64,000 bases of DNA from assembly GCF_007855645.1 (NCBI RefSeq), contig NZ_CP042264.1:232501-296500 (forward strand), given 5' to 3'. The DNA is from Qingshengfaniella alkalisoli. Its GTDB lineage: Bacteria > Pseudomonadota > Alphaproteobacteria > Rhodobacterales > Rhodobacteraceae. The position numbers and the translations under genes are program-made. Position 1 is the first letter of the stretch. Each line of letters starts with the position of its first letter. Shown here piece after piece: positions 54,294-63,861 of the stretch. The notes under the pieces are model-generated. The model was not told where the DNA came from. It saw only the letters and a program-made list of their open reading frames with translations, and searched no databases.

Positions 54294-54919
54294 CAGTGCG
54301 CAAAAATATCCTGCTCAGGCCAGCCCTGCAAATCCAGAACGGCACGCGTGGGTAGAAAATCGAAACAGGACTGCGCAAGTTCCATGCGTCCTTCCCGTTC
54401 CAGTCGTTCGTTCAGCTTGTCACGCAACGCATGAAGATACAGCACATCGGATGCGGCGTAGCTTAGTTGCGCGTCCGTCAGTTCCGGCGCGCCCCAGTCA
54501 CTCATCTGCTGCTGTTTGGAAATGTCGATATCGATCAGTTCCGACAGCAGGTTCTTCAGCCCATGACGATCAGTGTAGGTCCGCACCAGCTTTGACGCGA
54601 TCTTGGTACAATAGACCGGCGCGGCCAGCGCACCGAAGGCATGATACATCGCGGCAATGTCGAAGCGCCCGAAATGGAACAGCTTCAGCACTTCGGGATC
54701 GGTCAACATACGCGACAGGTTGGGGGCTGCAGTCTGCCCCTTGGCGACCTGCACCAGATGCGCGTTTCCGTCACCGTCAGACATCTGGATAACGCACAGC
54801 CTGTCCCGATGCGGGTTCAGCCCCATGGTTTCGCAGTCAATCGCGACAACCGGCCCAAGATCCAGCCCATCAGGAAGATCGTTTTGATAAAGGTGATTGG
54901 CCACGCCGCGCCCTTCCAT
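54293..54919 (-). CDS. rnd: Ribonuclease D-like 3'-5' exonuclease
   Basis: The product of 208 residues is a DEDD exonuclease with only the catalytic domain: VVAIDCETMGLNP carries the D/E metal ligands, FHFGRFDIAAM the second Asp, and AQLSYAASDVLYLHALRDKL the last. The HRDC domains of full RNase D are absent, as in the short alphaproteobacterial forms. The start is uncertain; ATG 54919 has GGAGGA 10 bases upstream and the family-like LYQNDLPDGLDLGP follows. Confidence 0.87.
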   Translation of the reverse strand: MEGRGVANHLYQNDLPDGLDLGPVVAIDCETMGLNPHRDRLCVIQMSDGDGNAHLVQVAKGQTAAPNLSRMLTDPEVLKLFHFGRFDIAAMYHAFGALAAPVYCTKIASKLVRTYTDRHGLKNLLSELIDIDISKQQQMSDWGAPELTDAQLSYAASDVLYLHALRDKLNERLEREGRMELAQSCFDFLPTRAVLDLQGWPEQDIFAH

Positions 54920-54977
54920 ACCATCTGCGTCCTCCGCAGACATGCCCTTTGCGCGGCGCATTGTCTATCCCTTGGCG

Positions 54978-55442
54978 CTACTGCCCGGTGCCAAAGCGTT
55001 CCGACCGCATCACGCGAACGCGGTCCGACCACGTGGATTCGATAAAGGCGAGCGTGTTACGGATTTCCGCGTCGCTTAGCACACCCTCGAAGCCTGGCAT
55101 CCCGCTGACCATGTCCAGGCCCTGCTGCTTCATCAACGCCGCGCCACCAAACTTGGTGTAGGTAAACAGCATCTCAGGCGCATGGTGCCATGTGTGACCG
55201 GTTTCGTCATGCGGCGGCGCAGGAAGCCTGCCATCAGGTCCGGGCGTCTGCCAATCCGGCTGTCCTTCCAGATTGGACCCGTGACAGGTCGCGCAATATT
55301 GTTGATAGATCCGCTCACCAGCCGCAATGTCAGCTGTCTTCTCCGAAGTCTTGGTCTCTTGGGCCTGCGGTCGCACAAGCGCGAACACACACCCCGCAAC
55401 TGCAACGGTAATCGCGCCAACCAACAACTTAGCTGTCTTCAT
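54978..55442 (-). CDS. Exported c-type cytochrome
   Basis: The 154-residue protein has a signal peptide (MKTAKLLVGAITVAVAGCVFALV) and one heme site CATCH in YQQYCATCHGSNLEGQ, with later methionines as possible axial ligands (VSGMPGF). It is a small class I-type periplasmic or membrane-tethered cytochrome. Partner unknown. Confidence 0.85.
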   Translation of the reverse strand: MKTAKLLVGAITVAVAGCVFALVRPQAQETKTSEKTADIAAGERIYQQYCATCHGSNLEGQPDWQTPGPDGRLPAPPHDETGHTWHHAPEMLFTYTKFGGAALMKQQGLDMVSGMPGFEGVLSDAEIRNTLAFIESTWSDRVRVMRSERFGTGQ

Positions 55443-55656
55443 GATTCATCCTTGGCAGTTTTTCGTGAATCGAAACCGACCCTCCCGCGCTGGAAGGCAA
55501 CCCGACATATAAAGCGACGGATGTTAAAGTATTAGTAAAACTCAGTGCTTACTCCCGACCCAACGTAAAAGTAACACTTTTGTGTTGTTTTCACGACGGC
55601 CGTCCTTTAGCCAGCCCACTAATTCGTCACACAAACTAATCCCAAGACAGCCGAAG

Positions 55657-56151
55657 ATGACACACGCTGACCCGGTAGAAATCGAACGCAAATTCCTTGT
55701 GAAGCGGCTACCAGACTTGGCCCGCGCGAGGTGCTACACCGTTCGGCAGGGATACTGCACGCATCCCGACGACTCGATTTCCATGCGCCTGCGGCAGAAA
55801 AGCGACCAGCTTTTCCTGACCGTCAAAACCGGCGAAGGTCCTGTTCGGTCCGAACGCGAGATTCCGATCGAAGCCGAACAATTCAACGTGCTCTGGCCTG
55901 CAACGACCGGACGCCGGATCGAAAAGAAGCGTTGGATCGGACCGCTGGGCAACGGGCATCTGTTCGAGCTGGATATTTTCTGCGGCGCCCACCAACCCTT
56001 GCAGATGGTCGAGGTCGAGTTTGATACACTGGAAGACGCCGAAGCCTTTACGCCGCCGGATTGGTTCGGACGCGAAGTGTCAACCGATAAGGCCTATCGC
56101 AACAAATCCATCGCGCTATGGGGTGTTCCTCAACAACCGATGAGCGTCTGA
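55657..56151 (+). CDS. CYTH-domain phosphohydrolase
   Basis: The 164-residue protein starts MTHADPVEIERKFLVK, the CYTH ExExK signature, and continues with SMRLRQK, FLTVKTGEG and ELDIFCG, the strands of the triphosphate tunnel. The likely activity is inorganic triphosphatase, with other nucleotide substrates possible. I chose ATG 55657 (family start) over the longer open frame. Confidence 0.87.
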   Translation: MTHADPVEIERKFLVKRLPDLARARCYTVRQGYCTHPDDSISMRLRQKSDQLFLTVKTGEGPVRSEREIPIEAEQFNVLWPATTGRRIEKKRWIGPLGNGHLFELDIFCGAHQPLQMVEVEFDTLEDAEAFTPPDWFGREVSTDKAYRNKSIALWGVPQQPMSV

Positions 56152-56170
56152 CCCGCCGCGCGCACCGTCC

Positions 56171-57493
56171 CTAGCGCATGTGCTGAAGCAACCCGTAGGA
56201 CGGATAGCCGTCCGGCAACAATCCGCGCGCCTGTTGATAGTTCTGGATCGCCTCAATCGTATTCGGCCCGATCCGTCCGTCGATGCCCTTCGTACTGAAT
56301 CCCGCCGCGCTTAGCCGCTGTTGCAACTCCTTGCGCTCGGACAGTTTCAGTGATCGATCCCCACGTGGCCATGAGGCACGGATGCCGGGGCCGCCTTTCA
56401 AGCGGTCGGACAGATGCCCGACGGCGATTACGTAACTGTCGGCAGCGTTGTAGCGCTCCAGCACTTCGAAATTGTTGAAGATCATGAAGGCGGGACCGCG
56501 TGCGCCCGCTGGCAAAAGGATCGACGCCTCCCCATAGTTCGGCACAGCACGGCCTGCCATGTCGCGCACGCCCATCTGCGTCCAGCGTTGCACGGACCGC
56601 TTCGTGTGATCGCCCGCCTGCGCATAGTTGAAACCTTGCGGAAGCTGGACCTCGACCCCCCAAGGGTGCCCCTGCCGCCAGCCAAAACCCGCCAGATATG
56701 CAGCGGTTGACGCCAGCGCATCCGTCGGATCGTCCGACCAGATGTCGCGGCGCCCATCCCCACGGAAATCAACCGCATGATCAAGATAGGATGTCGGCAT
56801 GAACTGCGTATGCCCCATCGCCCCGGCCCATGACCCTTTCATCGCCCGTGGGCTGATGTCACCGGCCTGGACGATCTTCAACGCCGCGACCAACTGTTCC
56901 TCGAAGAACGCGCCGCGGCGCCCATCATAGGCCAAAGTCGCCAGTGCAGAGATTACATCGGTTGACCCGCGATTGCTGCCATAAGCACTTTCCAGCCCCC
57001 AAATGGCGACGACGACTTCTTTATCGACACCGTATTTCCGTTCGATCTGGTCCAACGTCGTTGCATATCGGGTCAGCCCTGCCCGGCCATTCGCAATACG
57101 GCTGCTGGATACCGCGCTGTCGAGATATTCCCAAAGCTGCTTGCTGAACTCGGACTGGTTTCCGTCCAGCCTGATAATACTGGAATCATAGGTAATGCCC
57201 GTCAAGGAACCTCGTAGCGTGGAATCGCTGATCCCTTGGCGTCGCGCGCGTGGCACGAACCCGTTGATCCAGTTCTGGAACCCGGCGGCGGAAGCCTCGG
57301 TCACAATTGTCTCCGGCTTTGCGGGGCGCAGCATCGGTCGCGGTGACATGATTGCGGATGCGGGCACCGGCTGTGCCTCGGCTATGGGCCGAGACGGAGG
57401 TTGCGGGCTGGAATGAATCGCAAGGGTTTGGGCGGCGGCGGGCAGATATATCCCCCCGATCGCCAGAACTATCGCGGTCAGAAGATGTCGCAT
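56171..57493 (-). CDS. Lytic murein transglycosylase with peptidoglycan-binding domain
   Basis: The 440-residue protein is exported (signal peptide 1-20) and of the MltB/SltB family: ATTLDQIERKYGVDKEVVVAIWGLESAYGSN contains the catalytic glutamate, and GAMGHTQFMPTSYLDHAVDF is typical. The C-terminal 60 residues (LQQRLSAAGFSTKGIDGRIGPNTIEAIQNYQQ) form a PG_binding_1 domain. It cleaves peptidoglycan to 1,6-anhydro products. Confidence 0.92.
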   Translation of the reverse strand: MRHLLTAIVLAIGGIYLPAAAQTLAIHSSPQPPSRPIAEAQPVPASAIMSPRPMLRPAKPETIVTEASAAGFQNWINGFVPRARRQGISDSTLRGSLTGITYDSSIIRLDGNQSEFSKQLWEYLDSAVSSSRIANGRAGLTRYATTLDQIERKYGVDKEVVVAIWGLESAYGSNRGSTDVISALATLAYDGRRGAFFEEQLVAALKIVQAGDISPRAMKGSWAGAMGHTQFMPTSYLDHAVDFRGDGRRDIWSDDPTDALASTAAYLAGFGWRQGHPWGVEVQLPQGFNYAQAGDHTKRSVQRWTQMGVRDMAGRAVPNYGEASILLPAGARGPAFMIFNNFEVLERYNAADSYVIAVGHLSDRLKGGPGIRASWPRGDRSLKLSERKELQQRLSAAGFSTKGIDGRIGPNTIEAIQNYQQARGLLPDGYPSYGLLQHMR

Positions 57494-57655
57494 GGGCTGG
57501 CCTGTGGTCTGCTCGTTGGTCTTAGTTTTAAGGAAATCCTAACCCAATTTTCGCCAGACGCATAGGATTTGTTGGCACCCATTCGCTTACGATTGGCGCG
57601 CGATGGCAACGCGTGCTAGCGTCCGGTCAACGCACCGAACAAAGGATGTTTTCCG

Positions 57656-57985
57656 ATGACAGGCAATCTGACCCGGCTAAAGGTCGCATCATTGGGGGCA
57701 GTCGCCGTGGCGCTTGCCGCGTGTGGAGGTGAGCCGCTCGGCCCGATCCCTTACGGCAACTCTCCGACCCCGCCGCTGCAACTTCTGGGCGGCTACCGCT
57801 CGCCCGAGGATCCGTGTCAGTTGACAGGCGAAACCCCCCTGACCATAGATTATCTCGATGACGCCGCCGATCTGGTCGGTTGTCCAACAGGCAGCGAAGC
57901 CGAAGCATCGCTGCGTGCAACTCATGGCGTCGAAAAACTGGCCCAGATCGGCGGCTCGTCGCTTTACAGCATTCCGCGCCGCTAA
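57656..57985 (+). CDS. Small lipoprotein of unknown function
   Basis: The 109-residue protein has a lipoprotein signal ending AVALAACGG (lipobox cysteine near residue 23) and a cysteine-containing mature part ([16 protein letters not shown]). It is convergent with rppH, whose stop overlaps its own by 4 bp. Confidence 0.65.
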   Translation: MTGNLTRLKVASLGAVAVALAACGGEPLGPIPYGNSPTPPLQLLGGYRSPEDPCQLTGETPLTIDYLDDAADLVGCPTGSEAEASLRATHGVEKLAQIGGSSLYSIPRR

Positions 57986-58467
57986 GTCAGATGGGGGCGG
58001 AACTCATCGAGAACCGCCTCATACACAACACGCTTGAAAGGCACGATCTGACCCGGCAGTTCTTCCGGGTCCAGCCAACGCCATGCGGAAAATTCGGGAT
58101 GATCAGTGTCGATGCGGATATCGGCATCCGTCCCGTAGAAGCGTAACAGGAACCAAAGTTGCAGCTGCCCGCGATAGCGCCCTTTCCAGATTTTGGGCAC
58201 CAGATCATGCGGCAGATCATAGGCGATCCGCTCGACGGTCTGCGCTTCCACCGTAACCAGATCAGAGGTCACGCCGGTTTCTTCCCAAAGCTCGCGCAAG
58301 GCTGCGTCACGCGGATCTTCTCCCTTGTCGATCCCACCCTGTGGCATTTGCCAAGCGGGGCCGGGATTGTCGATGCGCTGGCCCACGAAGACTTGCCCGT
58401 CCTTGTTCACCAGCATGACGCCGACACAGGGACGGTAGGGTAAAGCTTCGATCTGTTCAGGGGTCAT
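57982..58467 (-). CDS. rppH: RNA pyrophosphohydrolase RppH
   Basis: The 161-residue Nudix enzyme removes pyrophosphate from mRNA 5' ends and starts decay. Its Nudix box is complete ([23 protein letters not shown]), and [21 protein letters not shown] is the usual RppH start. I chose ATG 58467 ([13 protein letters not shown]) rather than the longer open frame. It is the last gene of a block with ctpA, envC and gpmI. Confidence 0.93.
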   Translation of the reverse strand: MTPEQIEALPYRPCVGVMLVNKDGQVFVGQRIDNPGPAWQMPQGGIDKGEDPRDAALRELWEETGVTSDLVTVEAQTVERIAYDLPHDLVPKIWKGRYRGQLQLWFLLRFYGTDADIRIDTDHPEFSAWRWLDPEELPGQIVPFKRVVYEAVLDEFRPHLT

Positions 58468-58516
58468 GGAAGGCTCCGCCGGCGCGCATCCGGAGACGCG
58501 CGCCGTTGTGATGTGA

Positions 58517-59857
58517 TCATTCAGGCTTGGCGACAGCCGAAAGCCCCTTGAGGATGTCGATGGCATAGGCCAGCTGGTAATCCTCTTCGCGCAGACGGGC
58601 GGCGTCTTCGGCCTTCTGCTGTTCTTCTTCCAGCAGCTTCTTCTCGTCCTCGGACATAGAGTCGTTATTCAAATGCCCGCGCAGGTCATTTTCCGAGCGG
58701 GCGAAGCTGGGCGCTTGGTCCTCATCTTCGTCCTCGGATTCCGGACGGCGTGGCGGCTGTTCAACGACGATATCCGGCGATACCCCGAGTGCCTGAATGG
58801 ACCGGCCCGACGGCGTGTAATACCGCGCTGTCGTCAGACGCATCGCACCGTTGCCGCGCAGCGGAACGACCGTCTGAACGGACCCTTTGCCGAAGCTCTT
58901 GGTACCCACGACGATGGCTCGACGGTGATCTTGCAATGCGCCCGCCACGATTTCGGAAGCGGAGGCCGACCCGCCATTGATCAGCACGACGACCGGCTTG
59001 CCTTCAGCTAGATCGCCTTCAGATGCATTGAACCGCTCGCCATCTTCGACGCTGCGTCCCCGGGTGGACACGATTTCACCCGCATCGAGGAACGCATCGG
59101 ACACCTGGATCGCCTGATTCAACAACCCGCCCGGATTGTTTCGCAGGTCCAGAACAATGCCGTTGACGCTATCCATGCCGCCCAATTCCTCGATAGATTC
59201 CTTTAGTTGTTCTTCGAGGTTGGGGTAAGTCTGGTCGTTGAACGTGGTGACGCGCAGAACCACGGTGTCACCCTCCACGCGCGAGCGCACGGCGGTCAGT
59301 TTAATGGTGTCGCGGGTTATGGTGACGTCGAACGGCTCGTCTTCACCTTCACGCACAATCGTCACAACGATGTCCGAACCGACAGGACCGCGCATCAGTT
59401 CAACCGCATCGTCCAGGGTCAGGCCAAGCATGCTTTCACCGTCGACATGGGTGATGAAATCGCCCGCCTCGATCCCAGCCTCGAAGGCCGGTGTATCGTC
59501 CATAGGCGAGACGACCTTCACGAAGCCATCTTCTTGCGTGACTTCGATGCCCAGTCCGCCGAATTCTCCACGCGTCTGCACGCGCATGTCTTCGGCATCT
59601 TCCGGCGCGAGATAGCTGGAATGCGGATCGAGCGAGGTCAGCATGCCGTTGATGGCCGCCTCGATCAGTTCGCCTTCCTCGACCTCTTCGACATACTGCG
59701 CGCGGATGCGTTCGAATATATCACCAAACAGATCAAGCTGTTCGTAAACCGAAGTCTTGTTGTCCGTTTCCTGCGCAAGAAGCGGTCCGGCGATTTGTGT
59801 CGTTGCGACGACCCCTGCGATGGTGCCGCCGAGAGCGGCCATCATGAATGATCTCAT
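58517..59857 (-). CDS. ctpA: Carboxyl-terminal processing protease (S41 family)
   Basis: The 446-residue exported protease has a signal peptide, a PDZ domain ([23 protein letters not shown]) and the Ser/Lys dyad in [17 protein letters not shown] and [13 protein letters not shown]. The C-terminus is acidic and charged. It works in the periplasm on cell-wall enzymes and other proteins. Confidence 0.94.
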   Translation of the reverse strand: MRSFMMAALGGTIAGVVATTQIAGPLLAQETDNKTSVYEQLDLFGDIFERIRAQYVEEVEEGELIEAAINGMLTSLDPHSSYLAPEDAEDMRVQTRGEFGGLGIEVTQEDGFVKVVSPMDDTPAFEAGIEAGDFITHVDGESMLGLTLDDAVELMRGPVGSDIVVTIVREGEDEPFDVTITRDTIKLTAVRSRVEGDTVVLRVTTFNDQTYPNLEEQLKESIEELGGMDSVNGIVLDLRNNPGGLLNQAIQVSDAFLDAGEIVSTRGRSVEDGERFNASEGDLAEGKPVVVLINGGSASASEIVAGALQDHRRAIVVGTKSFGKGSVQTVVPLRGNGAMRLTTARYYTPSGRSIQALGVSPDIVVEQPPRRPESEDEDEDQAPSFARSENDLRGHLNNDSMSEDEKKLLEEEQQKAEDAARLREEDYQLAYAIDILKGLSAVAKPE

Positions 59858-59860
59858 CTT

Positions 59861-60970
59861 CTATCCGTCCTTTCGAACCGTAAACCACTCGGCGGGGTCC
59901 ACGGGCGTGTTGGATTGTCTTAGCTCTATATAGAGCGTTTCCGGGCGCAGAGTGCCAGCAGGATTCCCGCGTTCTGGCGCGATTGTGTTTTCGTCCTCAC
60001 CGACATCCCCCATCAGCCCCAGCGGGGCGCCCTCCGCGACCACCTGATCCTCGCTTACATAAAGCGTTTCCAGCCCCGCAAGGATAAGCAATGCGTCACG
60101 CACCGGTTCCAGGACGACGACCATGCCGAAATCCAGCAAAGGCCCGGCAAAGCGCACAGTGCTGGCGGCGGGTGCTGTCACCAGCGCCTCTGCCGCAGTC
60201 GCAACGGTGAACCCGGGGCGCGTTAGGCCGGTGGCGTCAGGTTCGTCATAGCCGTAAAGCACCGTTCCCGAAACCGGCAGCGGCAAGTTGGTCAGGTCGA
60301 TTTCCGCGGCCGGTCGAAGATCGTCGGGCAATGGCGGGAACGTTTCACTTAGCTCCGACAAGCCCATCGTGACTTCGAGCAACTCGTCTATGTCCGACTG
60401 ATCAGGCAGCGTTCCATTGGCTTTCAGGGCCGCGATCAGTTCGGTTCGCGCGGTCTGTGCCTGCGACAGCGCCTGCTGCAATCGCGACTGTGCTTGCTTG
60501 CGAGCTTCGGTCAATTCCGCCAGTTCCGCCAGTTCAGTTCTGACAGACGCCACCCGATCATTCAGCGCAGGCGCCATATCCGCCGCCAACAAGCCAGCGC
60601 GGGCACTCGCCAGCGCTCCAGCAGGATGCAGTAGCAATGTGCGATCTTTATCCTGTTCGATGGTCTGTATGGCTGCGACGAGATCTGACAATGCCCCGCT
60701 CTTGCTGTCGAGTTCTTTCTGCAAGGCCTGCTCCCGCAACACCGCGCCACGAAGATCGCTGCGAAGATCGGTCATGGACGCCTCGAAGGCACGGATGGCA
60801 TGGGTCAGCCTTGGCACCGGGTCGCGGCTGTCCTTGGCGTCGGCCAATGCCTGCGCCGCCTCTTGCAGCTTCTGATTGGCGCGGGAAGGCCCGGCAAGGG
60901 GAATAATCAGGGCGGTCAGAACGACCACCCCTACAGCAGCACTCAAAACTGAACGGATTAGCGCCTTCAT
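59861..60970 (-). CDS. EnvC-like murein hydrolase activator
   Basis: The 369-residue exported protein has a signal sequence, a long coiled-coil (about residues 35-200) and a C-terminal LytM/M23-like domain that is degenerate: the usual LHFEIR motif reads LYIELRQ and metal-binding histidines are missing. That pattern suits an activator of amidases (EnvC/NlpD type) rather than an active peptidase. It lies between gpmI and ctpA, the standard order in this group. Confidence 0.85.
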   Translation of the reverse strand: MKALIRSVLSAAVGVVVLTALIIPLAGPSRANQKLQEAAQALADAKDSRDPVPRLTHAIRAFEASMTDLRSDLRGAVLREQALQKELDSKSGALSDLVAAIQTIEQDKDRTLLLHPAGALASARAGLLAADMAPALNDRVASVRTELAELAELTEARKQAQSRLQQALSQAQTARTELIAALKANGTLPDQSDIDELLEVTMGLSELSETFPPLPDDLRPAAEIDLTNLPLPVSGTVLYGYDEPDATGLTRPGFTVATAAEALVTAPAASTVRFAGPLLDFGMVVVLEPVRDALLILAGLETLYVSEDQVVAEGAPLGLMGDVGEDENTIAPERGNPAGTLRPETLYIELRQSNTPVDPAEWFTVRKDG

Positions 60971-62487
60971 GTCCGGATCAGGCTCGTCCCGGTCATTTCC
61001 CGTGGCTTCTCAAGTCGCATCAGTTCGAGGATGGTAGGGGCCAAATCCGCCAACCGCCCATCGACCAGTGATGCGCCAGCAGGCCCACCAATCAGCGCTA
61101 CAGGTACCGGGTTCAGCGTATGCGCCGTGTGCGGCCCGCCTGTATCCGGGTCCACCATCGTCTCACAGTTGCCATGATCAGCGGTCAGGATCATCGCCCC
61201 GCCCGACTTGTCGAGCGCCTCGACCACGCGCGCGAGCCCGCGATCCACGGCTTCGCACGCCGCAATCGCCGCATCCAGATCACCCGTGTGCCCCACCATA
61301 TCGGGATTGGCATAATTGGTGACGATCAGATCATATCCAGCCTCGATCGCTTTCACGAATTGATCCGTTACTTCAGCGCAGGACATCTCGGGCTGCAAAT
61401 CATAGGTCGCGACCTTGGGCGAGTTGGGCATGGAGCGGTCTTCGCCTTCCTCCGGCACCTCTCGCCCGCCATTCAGGAAGAAGGTGACATGCGGGTATTT
61501 CTCCGTTTCGGCCAAGCGGAACTGGCGCAATTCGTGCTTGGCCACCCATTCGCCCAGAGCGTTAACGATTTCGCGCTTGGGAAAGACCGTCTTGAGCCAT
61601 GCGTTATGCTCGTCAGAATATTCGACCATGCCCAGCAGCGCGGCGAAGTCGGGACGCGGGCCGGTGTCGAAGCCGTCGAAATCAGGTTCTGCAATAGCGC
61701 GGAGAATTTCGCGGGCGCGGTCGGCGCGGAAGTTCAGACAGAAGAATCCATCCCTGTCCTTTCCACCGGTATAGTCGCCGACAATACGCGGCTCGATGAA
61801 CTCATCGGTTTGGCCCGATGCATACGCGTCTTCGACGGCTTGCCCGGCGCTGTCACAGTGGATTCCTTCGCCCTTGATCACTGCGTCATAGGCTTTCTGG
61901 ACCCGTTCCCACCTGTTGTCGCGATCCATCGCGAAATAGCGGCCCGTCACCGTAACGATGCGTGCATCGTCAGGCAGTGTCGACTCAAGGGTCTCGATGA
62001 ATCCGTCCGCCGACTTCGGCGCCACGTCGCGCCCGTCCGTCACGGCATGCAAAGCAACGGGCACGCCTGCTTTCGTAATGGCCTTGGCGGCGGCAAGGAT
62101 GTGGTTGATATGCCCGTGAACACCACCATCGGAGGTTACGCCCATCAGATGCGCCGTTCCGCCGCTGTCTTTCAGGGCGGCGATGAAGTCTTTCAGCGCC
62201 GCTATTTCGAAAAAGCTGCCATCCTCGATGGACAGGTCGATCTGACCCAGATCCATGGCAACGACGCGGCCCGCACCGATATTCGTATGACCCACCTCGG
62301 AATTGCCCATCTGTCCGCTTGGAAGCCCGACATCCGGTCCGTGCGTGATCAGCTGTGCGTTCGGGCAGGTCGCCATGATGCGGTCGAAGGTCGGCGTCGC
62401 AGCAAGCTTTGGCGCATTGGCGGTCGGATCATCGCGCAGGCCCCAACCATCGAGAATACACAGAACAACGGGTTTCGGCGCGGTCAT
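60967..62487 (-). CDS. gpmI: 2,3-bisphosphoglycerate-independent phosphoglycerate mutase
   Basis: The 506-residue manganese enzyme interconverts 3- and 2-phosphoglycerate. Its active-site motifs are LCILDGWG, GQMGNSEVGHTNIGAG with the catalytic serine, VTGRYFAMDRDNRWE and TADHGNCETM. It overlaps the envC-like gene by 4 bp. Confidence 0.96.
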   Translation of the reverse strand: MTAPKPVVLCILDGWGLRDDPTANAPKLAATPTFDRIMATCPNAQLITHGPDVGLPSGQMGNSEVGHTNIGAGRVVAMDLGQIDLSIEDGSFFEIAALKDFIAALKDSGGTAHLMGVTSDGGVHGHINHILAAAKAITKAGVPVALHAVTDGRDVAPKSADGFIETLESTLPDDARIVTVTGRYFAMDRDNRWERVQKAYDAVIKGEGIHCDSAGQAVEDAYASGQTDEFIEPRIVGDYTGGKDRDGFFCLNFRADRAREILRAIAEPDFDGFDTGPRPDFAALLGMVEYSDEHNAWLKTVFPKREIVNALGEWVAKHELRQFRLAETEKYPHVTFFLNGGREVPEEGEDRSMPNSPKVATYDLQPEMSCAEVTDQFVKAIEAGYDLIVTNYANPDMVGHTGDLDAAIAACEAVDRGLARVVEALDKSGGAMILTADHGNCETMVDPDTGGPHTAHTLNPVPVALIGGPAGASLVDGRLADLAPTILELMRLEKPREMTGTSLIRT

Positions 62488-62576
62488 CGGAGATCCTTCG
62501 TGTTGCGTGTCGGCAGCAGGACTAGCAAGAAGATCGAAGGTCTGCGAGCAAAAAGGGGAAGCCTCCGCCCGTCATC

Positions 62577-62628
62577 GGCGCGATATCGCGCCTCTTGCCG
62601 TTGGGCCGGGCGCGGGCGTCGCCCGCGC
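62577..62628 (-). terminator. Hairpins after rlmH
   Basis: GCGCGGGC/GCCCGCGC (62610-62628, 3-base loop) is followed on the minus strand by the perfect palindrome GGCGCGATATCGCGCC (62577-62592) and then a CCCCTTTTT run at about 62559-62551. This could end the rsfS-rlmH transcript before gpmI. Confidence 0.45.
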
Positions 62629-62631
62629 TGG

Positions 62632-63102
62632 TCAGACGCGATGATACGGACTGCCCGCCAGGATCGAAGCGGCGCGGTAAAGCTGTTCGGCCAGCATCAC
62701 GCGCACCAGCATATGGGGCCAGACCATCGGGCCGAAGGACAGTTTGAAATCGGCCGTCGCCCGAAAGGACGGGTCAAGCCCGTCCGCGCCACCGATACAG
62801 AAGCACGCTTCGGGCCGACCTTCATCACGCCACTTGGCGAGTTGAGCCGCGAAATCAGGGGAAGAAAGCTGCTTGCCGCGTTCATCGAGCATCACACGAA
62901 CGGCGCCATCAGGGCAGGCGCGTTCCAGAAGCTGCGCCTCGGCCGACATACCGCCGCCCTTGCGGTCGTCGACTTCGCGCACTTCTGAAGGCCCCAGCCC
63001 TAGCGCCCGGCCGCCGCGGTCGAGCCGCGTCAGGTAATCGTCGATCAGCGCCTTTTCCGGACCTTTCCGGAGGCGTCCGACCGCACAAACAGTCAGCTTC
63101 AT
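62632..63102 (-). CDS. rlmH: 23S rRNA (pseudouridine1915-N3)-methyltransferase
   Basis: The 156-residue SPOUT methyltransferase has the family's conserved CFCIGGADGLDPSF motif and the C-terminal LPHMLVRVMLAEQLYRA-like region (WPHMLVRVMLAEQLYRA). It directly follows rsfS, which stops one base before it; the pair is conserved in many bacteria. Confidence 0.95.
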   Translation of the reverse strand: MKLTVCAVGRLRKGPEKALIDDYLTRLDRGGRALGLGPSEVREVDDRKGGGMSAEAQLLERACPDGAVRVMLDERGKQLSSPDFAAQLAKWRDEGRPEACFCIGGADGLDPSFRATADFKLSFGPMVWPHMLVRVMLAEQLYRAASILAGSPYHRV

Positions 63103-63513
63103 TCAGACGGTCTTGGCTCCCGCAGGCTGCCACATCTTTTCGACCTGGTAGAAGTCCCGAACCTCGGGGCGGAAGATATGCACGATCACGTCGCCTGAAT
63201 CGATCAACACCCAGTCGCCCTGATCCTTCCCTTCGGTCTTGCAGATGATGCCGTAATCCTGCTTCAGCGCATCCGTCAACTGTTGGGCCAGTGCGGACAC
63301 CTGACGGGTCGAACGACCCGACGCGATCACCATGTGATCAGCCATCTCGGACCGGCCTCGCAGGTCGATCTTGACGATGTCTTCGGCTTTGTCATCGGAA
63401 AGGGTTGTCACGATGTGGTCCAGCAATTCGGCCACCGTGAAACTGGGTGCGGCCCCGCCCTGCGGAGCGGCTGGTGCGGTGTCATGTGAAACCGCTTGGG
63501 CTGAGTGAGACAG
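63103..63513 (-). CDS. rsfS: Ribosome silencing factor RsfS, probable CTG start
   Basis: The product is of the RsfS/DUF143 family: DDKAEDIVKIDLRGRSEMADHMVIASGRSTRQVSA, DWVLIDSGDVIVHIFRPEVRDFYQVEKMW. It binds L14 and blocks subunit joining. The first GTG (63435) has no ribosome site and leaves only two residues before the conserved start (AELLDHIV). Coding continues 26 codons upstream (QGGAAPSFT) to a CTG at 63513 with GGAGGA seven bases ahead; no ATG, GTG or TTG precedes it. With that start the protein is 136 residues, with a Ala/Gln-rich leader. Confidence 0.75.
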   Translation of the reverse strand: MSHSAQAVSHDTAPAAPQGGAAPSFTVAELLDHIVTTLSDDKAEDIVKIDLRGRSEMADHMVIASGRSTRQVSALAQQLTDALKQDYGIICKTEGKDQGDWVLIDSGDVIVHIFRPEVRDFYQVEKMWQPAGAKTV

Positions 63514-63709
63514 GACTTGGTCCTCCGTATGATGCGCCTCAACACCGGCGCTGGCTCTCTAAAGGTAACATCGGGGATATGAAATCTCAACGACAGCCCC
63601 TCGAAATCCCTGCGTCATATGCAGACTGTGAACGAAATATATGCTTCTGGTGAACATCGGCATGCCGTGTTGACTTGATAGACTCGGATCGCGGGTGTAT
63701 TTGCTTCGC

Positions 63710-63796
63710 ATGACCCGCGTGTTCGACATTGATGACCGGTCGCGCCTGCCTTGGCGCTTTTACGGCCTGTCCCGCACGATCACCGCGCACCTATGA
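63710..63796 (+). other. Possible 28-codon leader reading frame before leuC
   Basis: An ATG at 63710 opens a 28-codon frame, with three leucines in its second half, ending in a TGA at 63794-63796. The stop lies in the loop of a hairpin (63782-63804). There is no good ribosome site, so its translation is doubtful. Confidence 0.3.
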
Positions 63797-63819
63797 TGCG
63801 CGGTGCGCATTCGCGCACC
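63782..63819 (+). promoter_or_regulatory. Two mutually exclusive hairpins in the leuC leader
   Basis: ACCGCGCA/TGCGCGGT (63782-63789 with 63797-63804) and GGTGCGC/GCGCACC (63802-63808 with 63813-63819) share bases 63802-63804, so only one full stem can form at a time. They end 42 bp before leuC. An attenuation role is possible, but no T-run follows. Confidence 0.4.
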
Positions 63820-63861
63820 TTCTCTACATGCCAGGACGAAACCAAGCGGGAGAGGATGAAA

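Larger units (their letters stand above)
63514..63861. other. 348-bp leuC upstream region
   Basis: The region between rsfS and leuC has no full gene. It contains a short open frame (63710-63796) and two overlapping hairpins, described separately. Confidence 0.6.

Noticed and set aside
61120-62988. 622-codon open frame opposite gpmI and rlmH
   Set aside because: It runs antisense over two well-supported genes and shows no recognisable domain; an artefact of codon bias.
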